Below, one piece after another: positions 1-6,395 of a stretch of 7,980 nt of DNA (within the stretch, counting starts at the first letter, position 1; each line of letters starts with the position of its first letter). Source of the DNA: Gammaproteobacteria bacterium. Its GTDB lineage: Bacteria; Pseudomonadota; Gammaproteobacteria; SZUA-229. The position numbers were made by a program, and so were the translations under genes. The notes under the pieces are model-generated. The model had not been told where the DNA came from. It saw only the letters and a list, made by a program, of their open reading frames with translations, and did no database searches. The DNA lies in the NCBI GenBank assembly GCA_013138755.1, contig WTCC01000185.1:1-7980 (forward strand), written 5' to 3'.

Positions 1-284
1 GCTCGACGCAACGTCGAACTGACCAGCCAGGCGTAACCCAGCGCACCCATCATCGACGGGTGCCAGTGTTTCACCATCTTGACGCCGAAGGTCGGGTCGT
101 CGATAACCATAACTGCTTGTTCCCACAATTTTTCAACACGATCGACATTAATTCTGGCCAGTGGATTAGCGATTAATTTTGGATCAATACCAGCCTTTCT
201 GTATAAGGGCGCCGGATCAATGTTGCAGCTTTCCAGATATTTCCATAGCAGACTGGTGATTGGTGCAAAACTAGTTAACTGCAT
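1..284 (-). CDS. AraC-family transcriptional regulator, N-terminal part (cut by window edge)
   Basis: Reading the minus strand from the ATG at 284 gives 94 open codons that run off the left edge. The protein begins MQLTSFAPITSLLWKYLE and carries the features of the 'arabinose-binding' N-terminal domain found in one AraC subfamily (PF12625 type): an early AGIDPKLIANP segment (about residues 31-41), then an RINVDRVEKLWE helix, then PSMMGALGYAWLVSSTLRRA near residues 75-94. The helix-turn-helix DNA-binding domain expected at the C terminus lies outside the window, so DNA binding is inferred from the family. An in-frame TGA at 294-296 makes 284 the only sensible ATG; a weak TGAGA lies about 7 bases upstream. 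The gene starts 49 bases after the argH stop on the same strand and may be co-transcribed with it. The ligand and targets cannot be read from this fragment. Base composition rises sharply toward the window edge. Confidence 0.75.
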   Translation of the reverse strand, partial: MQLTSFAPITSLLWKYLESCNIDPAPLYRKAGIDPKLIANPLARINVDRVEKLWEQAVMVIDDPTFGVKMVKHWHPSMMGALGYAWLVSSTLRR

Positions 285-333
285 GGCATTGTCTCATTTG
301 TTTTTTAACAGCTTCCATGGCCACTCACTTTAA

Positions 334-1734
334 TTACTGTTTTCGCGCCAGCGCTATCGCCAATTTAACTTGTTCAGGCGCCGTACCACCGATGTGATCT
401 CTGGACTCCACAGAACCTTCTAAGGTTAAAACATCAAACACATCACTTTCGATCTTATCTGAAAATCGACGTAACTCTTCTAGCGTTAACTCGCTTAAAT
501 CCTTCCCGGTACTAACACCCATAGCAACAGCTTTACCAACAACTTCATGTGCATCCCGGAATGGCAGATCTTTACGTACAAGATAATCAGCCAGATCAGT
601 AGCGGTAGAGAACCCCTGTTTGGCCGCTTTATACATATTCTCGTGCTTACAGGTAATCGCCGGAATCATATCTGCAAAAGCTCGCAAACAGCCGAGAACC
701 GTATCGACGGTATCAAACAACGGCTCTTTATCTTCCTGATTGTCTTTGTTGTACGCCAATGGTTGCGCCTTCATCAACGTCAGTAGACTGATCAGATTAC
801 CATTGATACGTCCCGTTTTACCCCGCACTAACTCTGGTACATCGGGATTTTTCTTCTGCGGCATGATGGATGAACCAGTACAAAAACGATCGGGCAATTC
901 AATAAAATCAAACTGAGCAGATGACCAGATAATTAATTCCTCCGACATGCGCGACATATGAGTAATCAAAATTGCCGCATCGGAGCAAAACTCGATGGCA
1001 AAATCACGATCACTGACTGAATCTAACGAGTTTTGTGTTGGCGCGGTAAAACCCAGCTCTTTGGCAGTGAACTCCCGATCGATCGGGTAACTGGTTCCCG
1101 CTAACGCCGCAGCACCTAGGGGCGACATATTCATTCTTGTCTGACAATCGGTAAAACGCGACACATCACGTTTCATCATTTCATACCAGGCCATGATGTG
1201 GTGGCCAAACGTAACCGGTTGTGCGACCTGTAAATGCGTAAATCCAGGCATGATCGTTGCAGCCTCGCGTTCAGCTACATCAAGCATTCCTTGCTGCAAT
1301 CGTTTTATTTCATTAATAATGAACTCGATTTGTTCACGCAGATATAAACGGATGTCGGTCGCCACCTGATCATTTCTTGAGCGACCGGTATGCAACCTTT
1401 TACCGGCATCGCCGACCAGCTCTGTCAGACGTGCTTCTATATTCATGTGCACATCTTCACGGGCGACAGACCAGTTGAAATTACCACTGCTGATTTCCTT
1501 CTCAACTTTGTCCAGCCCTTCCAGAATAATCGTTAAGTCATCGTCACTCAGCACGGCAATTTTATTGAGCATTTTAGCGTGTGCGCGCGAACCTGCGATG
1601 TCCTGACGGTACATGCGTTGATCGAACTGAACCGAAGCCGTAAATGCCTCAACAAAGGCATCCGTTTGCTCACTGAACCGACCACCCCATGCAGAATTGG
1701 TACTTGTGTCGGCTGACTCTTTTTTATTGCTCAT
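334..1734 (-). CDS. argH: Argininosuccinate lyase
   Basis: This cytosolic enzyme splits L-argininosuccinate into arginine and fumarate, the last step of arginine biosynthesis. The 466-residue length is normal for the family. The fumarase/aspartase superfamily signature [12 protein letters not shown] is at residues 287-298 and includes the flexible-loop catalytic serine. HTGRSRND is at 115-122 and THLQVAQP at 166-173, with His167 the expected catalytic histidine. The N terminus has the typical WGGRF motif (16-20) after a short polar leader of about 15 residues. The start is ATG, with no convincing Shine-Dalgarno sequence in the AT-rich leader. The gene is divergent from algZ across 160 bp, exactly as in Pseudomonas, and is followed on the same strand by an AraC-type regulator. 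No truncation or frameshift is seen. Confidence 0.97.
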   Translation of the reverse strand: MSNKKESADTSTNSAWGGRFSEQTDAFVEAFTASVQFDQRMYRQDIAGSRAHAKMLNKIAVLSDDDLTIILEGLDKVEKEISSGNFNWSVAREDVHMNIEARLTELVGDAGKRLHTGRSRNDQVATDIRLYLREQIEFIINEIKRLQQGMLDVAEREAATIMPGFTHLQVAQPVTFGHHIMAWYEMMKRDVSRFTDCQTRMNMSPLGAAALAGTSYPIDREFTAKELGFTAPTQNSLDSVSDRDFAIEFCSDAAILITHMSRMSEELIIWSSAQFDFIELPDRFCTGSSIMPQKKNPDVPELVRGKTGRINGNLISLLTLMKAQPLAYNKDNQEDKEPLFDTVDTVLGCLRAFADMIPAITCKHENMYKAAKQGFSTATDLADYLVRKDLPFRDAHEVVGKAVAMGVSTGKDLSELTLEELRRFSDKIESDVFDVLTLEGSVESRDHIGGTAPEQVKLAIALARKQ

Positions 1735-1782
1735 GATTATTTTGATTCTTTTTATTTAGTAATGGTTTTATAATTTTTTGGC

Positions 1783-1791
1783 AGTATATCA
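1783..1791 (-). promoter_or_regulatory. Candidate extended -10 promoter element for argH
   Basis: On the minus strand these bases read TGATATACT, which fits an extended -10 element (TG, one base, then TATACT, five of six to consensus). It lies 49 bases upstream of the argH ATG. No good -35 hexamer is present at normal spacing; TGAACA occurs at a 19-base spacing. This is a motif match only. Confidence 0.35.
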
Positions 1792-1806
1792 AACACGCGT
1801 TCCAGA

Positions 1807-1820
1807 CTGTTCATAAACAG
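1807..1820. promoter_or_regulatory. Perfect short palindrome in the argH/algZ divergent spacer (possible operator)
   Basis: CTGTT-CATA-AACAG is an exact inverted repeat with 5-base arms, about in the middle of the spacer. It lies just upstream of the candidate argH -10 and 75 bases before algZ, so a bound regulator could influence either gene. It resembles a LexA half-site pair (CTGT/ACAG), but the internal spacing is 6 rather than 8 bases, so it is not a LexA box. A palindrome this short can also occur by chance. Confidence 0.3.
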
Positions 1821-1894
1821 ACATTTTTAGCAGAAAATCGGTTTTTTCATTCGCCCTGACTTGCTTTCCACGCGGTCTCGTCTATTTAATGTAA

Positions 1895-2983
1895 ATGCCT
1901 GATAACATTGCGAATAATACAACAAACTACGATGATCAGCTAGCGCCGCCGTTGCTGCCGGATTTTTGTGATGTACGCAACCTCTTTGCCATCATTCTAC
2001 TGACCGAGGTGCTTGCTATCGTCTTTGCGATGGCTGCCGCTACAAATCGTATCGAATTCTGGGACTATCTGGCGCTGTCTTCCTTTCTAATGATGTGGAT
2101 TACACTGTTAAATTCTGCCATGTTGTGCCAATTACGTAACTGGCTACACACGCACACACAAAATATTTGTCTATTAATTTCCTTCTGTTTGATGATGAGC
2201 ATCAGCTTGCTGGTTACACTACTGGTAAATAATGCCGGCATATTATTTGATTACGCTGATAATACCCTGGATACCACTCTAATATTACGAGTGATGACTA
2301 TCAGCGCCGTCATCTATTTTTTGCTGCTGCGCTATTTTTACATTCAGCACCAATGGCGACTTAATCTGGCGCTACAGAGTCGTGCAGAAATTCAGGCTTT
2401 ACGTGCAAGGATACGTCCGCATTTTCTTTTCAACAGTATGAACACTATTGCTAGTTTGATTGCCATCTCACCCGAAACCGCCGAAACCGCCATCGAAGAC
2501 CTGTCCGATCTTTTTCGTGCCAGCTTAAGCGAAAAAAACATGAACCCTCTAAAAGATGAGATCGAACTCTCTAAGAGCTACCTGGCTATTGAGTCATTAC
2601 GGCTAGGTGACCGATTACAGATAGAGTGGCAGATTGATCAACAGATGCTCGATATCGAAGTTCCTTCCCTATGTTTGCAGCCATTAACTGAAAATGCCAT
2701 CTATCATGGCATTGAACCCATCGAAAAAGGTGGAAAAATTCACATTTCTGCGCTACAAATAGATAACAAGTTGGTATTATCTGTAAGCAACCCGATTATG
2801 TCCGAAAACCAGTCCTCGGCATTCAAAAAGGGTAACCAAATGGCTCAAGATAATATCCGACAACGCCTAAAACTTGTCTACGGCAAGAGAGGCGCTTTCA
2901 CCATAAATGACACCAAAGACAATTACACAGTTTCACTTATAATTCCTTTGGATGTTAAACATGAACGTTCTAATAGTCGATGA
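1895..2983 (+). CDS. algZ: Membrane sensor histidine kinase of the LytS/AlgZ (FimS) type
   Basis: This is a 362-residue sensor kinase, the presumed partner of the AlgR-like regulator encoded next to it. Four hydrophobic segments lie at about 29-50, 55-78, 90-113 and 127-149 and would anchor it in the inner membrane. They are followed by a His_kinase domain of the LytS class: RIRPHFLFNSMNTIASLI at 172-189 with phospho-accepting His176, and the ATP-binding N box PLTENAIYHGIEP at 263-275. The glycine-rich box is degenerate, GNQMAQDNIRQRL at 313-325, with one glycine where most LytS kinases have several. The gene sits in the conserved argH/algZ/algR context. In Pseudomonas the system controls alginate and type IV pilus functions; the targets here are unknown. 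There is no clear Shine-Dalgarno sequence, and an ATG-TAA pair directly abuts the start codon. The stop overlaps the start of algR. Confidence 0.9.
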   Translation: MPDNIANNTTNYDDQLAPPLLPDFCDVRNLFAIILLTEVLAIVFAMAAATNRIEFWDYLALSSFLMMWITLLNSAMLCQLRNWLHTHTQNICLLISFCLMMSISLLVTLLVNNAGILFDYADNTLDTTLILRVMTISAVIYFLLLRYFYIQHQWRLNLALQSRAEIQALRARIRPHFLFNSMNTIASLIAISPETAETAIEDLSDLFRASLSEKNMNPLKDEIELSKSYLAIESLRLGDRLQIEWQIDQQMLDIEVPSLCLQPLTENAIYHGIEPIEKGGKIHISALQIDNKLVLSVSNPIMSENQSSAFKKGNQMAQDNIRQRLKLVYGKRGAFTINDTKDNYTVSLIIPLDVKHERSNSR

Positions 2984-3692
2984 CGAGCACCTTGCCAGAC
3001 AACGCTTAAGAAAAATGTTATCCGCAACCCCTGAACACCGAATCATCGGTGAAGCAGAGACCGGTGAGGACGCACTACGTAAGTCACAAACCTCTCAACC
3101 TGATGTTGTCTTGATGGATATCCGCATGCCCGGCATGGATGGTATCGAAGCCGCAAGCTATATCAACCGGATGGATAATCCGCCAGCGATCATCTTTACA
3201 ACAGCCTTCAGTGACCGCGCTCTAAATGCCTTCGAGACACATGCTGTTGATTATCTGCTAAAACCAATAAAGCTCAGTCGGCTCGAAGCAGCGCTTGAAG
3301 CCGCGAAACGCATGAACAAAGCTCAGATGAGCCAATTACGAGAAGATGAAGCTATTGGTTCTCGACAAAAAATCTGTGTAAAAAATCGGGGCTCTCTCGA
3401 ACTCATCCCCGTAGAAGAAATTATTTATTTCCAGGCAGATCAAAAATACGTCACATTACGCACGGCTGATCAGGAATATCTCATTGAAGAGTCTCTGAAA
3501 GCACTGGAAGAAGAGTTTTCGCAGCACTTTATCCGTATTCATCGTAACGCACTGGTCGCGCAAAAGACGCTGACTGGCCTGACAAAAAATAATGAAGGCC
3601 GCGCCTGTATCAGCTTCGCTGAAATTGATGACCTGTTAGAAATAAGTCGACGACACTTGCCGCAGATTCGCAAAAAACTAAAATCATCCTAA
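2961..3692 (+). CDS. algR: LytTR-type response regulator, AlgR-like
   Basis: This 243-residue regulator would receive phosphate from the AlgZ kinase and bind DNA. The receiver domain (about 1-118) has the acidic pair Asp7-Asp8, phospho-acceptor Asp53 in LMDIRMPGMDG, a Thr80-Thr81 pair in the switch-threonine region and Lys101 in LLKP. A LytTR DNA-binding domain follows from about 138 to 240, with EEIIYFQADQKYVTL and FIRIHRNALVA, close to Pseudomonas AlgR. I use the ATG at 2961 rather than the in-frame ATG at 2952: it gives the family-typical MNVLIVDDE start, and a GGA at 2950-2952 is 8 bases upstream. The gene overlaps algZ by 23 bases, so the two are translationally linked. In Pseudomonas AlgR acts on alginate, pili and other surface traits; the regulon here is not known. 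Confidence 0.92.
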   Translation: MNVLIVDDEHLARQRLRKMLSATPEHRIIGEAETGEDALRKSQTSQPDVVLMDIRMPGMDGIEAASYINRMDNPPAIIFTTAFSDRALNAFETHAVDYLLKPIKLSRLEAALEAAKRMNKAQMSQLREDEAIGSRQKICVKNRGSLELIPVEEIIYFQADQKYVTLRTADQEYLIEESLKALEEEFSQHFIRIHRNALVAQKTLTGLTKNNEGRACISFAEIDDLLEISRRHLPQIRKKLKSS

Positions 3693-3714
3693 AGATTCGT
3701 TTAATTTGATAAAC

Positions 3715-3729
3715 GCTGCAATCAGCAGC
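3715..3729 (+). terminator. Weak stem-loop between algR and hemD (possible attenuator, not a clear terminator)
   Basis: GCTGC-AATCA-GCAGC is a perfect 5-bp stem with a 5-base loop in the 54-base gap between the algR stop and the hemD ATG. It lacks a proper U-run; CTGTTAAAA follows. It could modulate read-through or mask hemD initiation, since hemD has no visible Shine-Dalgarno sequence, but a full intrinsic terminator is unlikely. Confidence 0.2.
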
Positions 3730-3746
3730 CTGTTAAAATCTATTAG

Positions 3747-4502
3747 ATGAATCAGGCAACTTTGTTATCTGGCAAAACTATTCTCATCACTCGACCTCTC
3801 GGTCGAGAGAACCATCTACGCCAACTCATAGAACATGCTGCTGGCACTGTCATTCACTACCCTGTGTTTAAGATTCAAGCACCGTCTGATATAGAAATCG
3901 AGCAACTGCTACATCTGCGTGACCAACTACACAGTTTCTCTATGGCTATTTTTGTTAGCGCCACAGCCGTAGAACGAAGCCAAACTTATTTCCCGGCTTT
4001 ACCGGAACATCTAACGATCGTTTCCATCGGCAGTAAAACCTCACACGCCCTGGGTCTGCAAAATATACACACCGATATCGAAGCACCGGATCACAATACA
4101 GAGTCGTTGTTACAGAGACCAGAGTTGCAATCGCCAAAGATACAGGGGCATCGAATTTTAATTTTTCGTGGCGATGGTGGTCGAGCACTTCTCGGTGATA
4201 CCTTAGTAAGGCGTGGCGCTCAAGTTCGTTACGTTGAAACCTACCATCGACAGATACCGGCACTACCGCCACTAACAGAACAACAGATCAGCAGCCTTGA
4301 TGCTGTAACCATAAGCAGTAATGAAGGTCTGGATAACCTCATCACCTTAATGGAAGACCCCAGTCTGTTAATTGATGTACCGCTTATCGTGCCCGGCGAG
4401 AGAACGCTATCACTAGCCAGACAACACGGGTTCAAGACTATTGTGAGCGCTAGCAACGCAACCGATGAAGCTATTTTTCAAGCCTTGACTAACCATATCT
4501 AA
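3747..4502 (+). CDS. hemD: Uroporphyrinogen-III synthase
   Basis: HemD closes the linear tetrapyrrole hydroxymethylbilane into uroporphyrinogen III with inversion of ring D, in the cytosol, on the route to heme, siroheme and cobalamin. At 251 residues it has normal length. The family has low sequence identity but typical landmarks are present: KTILITRPLGREN (10-22), HYPVFKI (37-43), FVSATAV (69-75), IGSKTSHAL (94-102), RGDGGRALL (141-149), the VETYHR segment (163-168) and TISSNEGLDNL (188-198). It starts 54 bases after algR, so transcription from the algZ-algR promoter is plausible. No Shine-Dalgarno sequence is evident before the ATG. The usual upstream partner hemC, whose product is the HemD substrate, is missing here, so hydroxymethylbilane synthase must be encoded elsewhere. 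Confidence 0.88.
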   Translation: MNQATLLSGKTILITRPLGRENHLRQLIEHAAGTVIHYPVFKIQAPSDIEIEQLLHLRDQLHSFSMAIFVSATAVERSQTYFPALPEHLTIVSIGSKTSHALGLQNIHTDIEAPDHNTESLLQRPELQSPKIQGHRILIFRGDGGRALLGDTLVRRGAQVRYVETYHRQIPALPPLTEQQISSLDAVTISSNEGLDNLITLMEDPSLLIDVPLIVPGERTLSLARQHGFKTIVSASNATDEAIFQALTNHI

Positions 4503-4516
4503 CGAACTTTTATAAT
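4485..4516 (+). promoter_or_regulatory. Candidate promoter for hemY overlapping the end of hemD
   Basis: A perfect TATAAT at 4511-4516 and a near-perfect TTGACT at 4485-4490 flank a 20-base spacer, longer than the usual 16-18. The elements straddle the hemD stop and would start transcription about 80 bases before hemY. The spacer length makes this a weak candidate despite the good hexamers. Confidence 0.3.
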
Positions 4517-4603
4517 AACAACGGTCTGTATATTTCTCCCTATTTGCGATAATCTATAGCTCTCATTCGACAAAATGACTACATCTGACAACTGGTGACT
4601 CAT

Positions 4604-5884
4604 ATGAACCGACTCATTTATGTATTGTTGATCTCCGCTATTACCATCCTTGGTTTTAGCATGTACAAGCAAAACGATCTTGGCAGCATCAGTTTCGAGT
4701 TTGCTGGTTATTCTTTTGCAACCAATTTAGTCGTCTTAACCGCTGCTATTTTATGCGGCCTGTTCATCGTTGCCCTATTTGCCAAAACATATAAGGCCAT
4801 CAAAAACATTGTCATTTACTTCAGCAGCAAACGTCAAAAACGTCTTCGTGAAAAAGCACGCACATCTATTTCTCAAGGTCTAATCGAATACGCTGAGGGC
4901 CGCTTTAAACAATCTGAAAAAGTTTTATTACAGCACATCAAATACAGCAATAACCGATTACTGGTCTATCTGACTGCTGCTCGTGCCGCCCAGCAACTAG
5001 GCGCTCACGATCGTCGTGATGAATACTTACGTCTAGCACACACAGAAACACCGAATGCCGACTTAGCCATCAGCCTTACTAAAGCTGAGCTGCAACTTGC
5101 ACACAATCAAAATGAACAGGCTCTTGCTACTCTGACCCAGCTCAACGAGTTGTCAGAAAACCACACCTACGTCTTAACCTTATTAGCTAATACCTACAAA
5201 CATTTACAAGACTGGGACCATCTAAAAGAAATTCTTCCTCAGTTGAAAAAACACGTCAACCTATCGGCTGAAAGCTTTTTGTCTTTTGAAATCAGCGTCT
5301 GTAATGGACAACTAACAAACCTGACCAAAACAATTACTCTTCATAAAACCGGCAGCATGCCATTAATCGACTTCTGGAAAAGTACAGCCTCACATCTAAA
5401 AGCTCTACCTGTCGTAATCGAACATTACGCACGACAACTTATCGCTATTGATGCTGCCGGCGAAGCCGAGAACGTATTACGTCTCTATCTCAATAAAAAC
5501 TGGGGAGAGAGTACGATTGTTTTATATTCTGAACTCGATGTACTGATAGAAAACAAACAACTTGAAATGGTTGAAGCATGGTTGGAAGACCACCAGAACA
5601 ATCCTCATTTACTACTCGCTCTGGGCAAGATATGCATATCACAATCGCTTTGGGGCAAGGCAAGGAATTATCTGGAAGTAAGTATAGCGATTAACCCGAT
5701 GCCTGAAAATTATTTAAAACTGGCTCGCCTGCTTGAAGAGAATATGGAAGATCCCACTGCTGCTCAGGAATACTATCGTCAAGGTTTACACCTACTGGCC
5801 GGTGACTGTAACGTACCCACTTTTGAACGAACCGAACAAGATGTCGAGCCTGAACAGCCTCAACTTAAAATCGTTAGAACCTAG
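4604..5884 (+). CDS. hemY: HemY-like inner-membrane protein with TPR-like region
   Basis: This is the proteobacterial HemY family (HemY N-terminal domain, PF07219 type), not the Gram-positive protoporphyrinogen oxidase that shares the name. Its role in porphyrin metabolism is suggested mainly by conserved linkage to hemC/hemD/hemX and is biochemically unsettled. The 426-residue protein has two membrane helices at about 4-21 and 40-61, then a basic stretch around 62-86 (KTYKAIK, SKRQKRLREKAR) that should be cytoplasmic. The long remainder is helical with TPR-like repeats, including LLVYLTAARAAQQLG and LAKAELQL-like helices; the last, near the C terminus, reads ENYLKLARLLEE. I prefer ATG 4604 over the in-frame GTG 4595, because GGTGA at 4594-4598 is then a ribosome binding site 5 bases upstream. 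It follows hemD by 101 bases with no hemX between. It ends 12 bases from the convergent MOSC gene. Confidence 0.85.
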   Translation: MNRLIYVLLISAITILGFSMYKQNDLGSISFEFAGYSFATNLVVLTAAILCGLFIVALFAKTYKAIKNIVIYFSSKRQKRLREKARTSISQGLIEYAEGRFKQSEKVLLQHIKYSNNRLLVYLTAARAAQQLGAHDRRDEYLRLAHTETPNADLAISLTKAELQLAHNQNEQALATLTQLNELSENHTYVLTLLANTYKHLQDWDHLKEILPQLKKHVNLSAESFLSFEISVCNGQLTNLTKTITLHKTGSMPLIDFWKSTASHLKALPVVIEHYARQLIAIDAAGEAENVLRLYLNKNWGESTIVLYSELDVLIENKQLEMVEAWLEDHQNNPHLLLALGKICISQSLWGKARNYLEVSIAINPMPENYLKLARLLEENMEDPTAAQEYYRQGLHLLAGDCNVPTFERTEQDVEPEQPQLKIVRT

Positions 5885-5896
5885 TATTAAAAAGTA

Positions 5897-6379
5897 TCAG
5901 ATAGCGATAACTTTATCGTTTAGCTGAATAACGCCCGGTGTTATCACGCACGCATTGATACCACCGTGTCCTCTAACAGCATTGTATCCGCCAGCACCAA
6001 ATGTTTCTTCCATCCTGGAACAAGGGTGACATAGTCCAGTCATCTTTAATGTGACAGAACCTATCTTAAATTCTCGATCCTTTAATGCTAACAAATTAAT
6101 TCCACTGACCACAATATTTCTGCGCAAGTCTGCCGGATTTATATTTTTTTTATGTAAGAGTGAAGCGATAGCATCGATATGCTCTCTTTGAATTAAGGTG
6201 ATATTCCTGTTACCACTACGCCCAGCATAATGATCACCTTCCAGGCCCTGCTCTGAAACAATAGCACGATCGATAATATCTAATGGTGCTCTCTTTTTAG
6301 CACGAACACCGATCCATTCAACTCTACCCTGTTGAGGTAAATTTTCTATTAACTGCTTTAAGGTCGATTGTTCAGACAA
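5897..6379 (-). CDS. Stand-alone MOSC-domain protein
   Basis: This 160-residue protein is essentially one MOSC domain, related to the C-terminal domains of molybdenum-cofactor sulfurases and of the YcbX, YiiM and mARC reductases. Visible landmarks are GRVEWIGVRAKKRAP (18-32), GLEGDHYAGRSGNRNI (45-60), RRNIVVSGINL (86-96), GLCHPCSRMEE (115-125, Cys117 and Cys120, one of them the expected conserved MOSC cysteine) and RGHGGINACVI (136-146). The conserved cysteine is thought to handle sulfur or ligate molybdenum. Small MOSC proteins of this size are common but mostly uncharacterised. The start is TTG; there is no ATG nearby in frame, and this start matches the short leader before GRVEWIG. No Shine-Dalgarno sequence is evident. 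It begins 16 bases after a 2Fe-2S flavin reductase on the same strand, suggesting co-transcription. Confidence 0.85.
   Translation of the reverse strand: MSEQSTLKQLIENLPQQGRVEWIGVRAKKRAPLDIIDRAIVSEQGLEGDHYAGRSGNRNITLIQREHIDAIASLLHKKNINPADLRRNIVVSGINLLALKDREFKIGSVTLKMTGLCHPCSRMEETFGAGGYNAVRGHGGINACVITPGVIQLNDKVIAI
5903..5920. terminator. Candidate stem-loop at the hemY/MOSC convergence
   Basis: AGCGATAA (5903-5910) and TTATCGTT (5913-5920) form an inverted repeat with one G-U pair as RNA. They lie inside the 3' end of the MOSC gene and just past the hemY stop. On the minus strand a T-run (5888-5893) follows about ten bases later. The stem is AT-rich and the central gap is only two bases, so it may be too weak to terminate, but its position between convergent genes is the expected one. 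Confidence 0.25.
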
Positions 6380-6395
6380 CTTAATATTTATTATT

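Noticed and set aside
79..333. Plus-strand open frame of 84 codons at the left edge
   Set aside because: It lies antisense to the AraC-type regulator, whose minus-strand frame gives a recognisable domain; the plus-strand product has no family character.
1807..1820. LexA (SOS) box in the argH/algZ spacer
   Set aside because: CTGT and ACAG are separated by 6 bases instead of the 8 required for the gammaproteobacterial LexA site; kept only as an unnamed palindrome.
2141..2162. CA-repeat-like tract (acacacgcacacaca) in algZ
   Set aside because: It is short, in frame, and simply encodes a Thr-His-rich loop between membrane segments; no sign of phase variation such as a long pure repeat.
3955..4456. 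Two minus-strand open frames inside hemD
   Set aside because: They are antisense shadows of hemD, with compositions (many Arg, Leu and Ser) typical of reverse-frame translation.
5733..5927. Plus-strand frame overlapping the end of hemY and running past its stop
   Set aside because: It is an alternate frame of hemY with no ribosome binding site or recognisable sequence.
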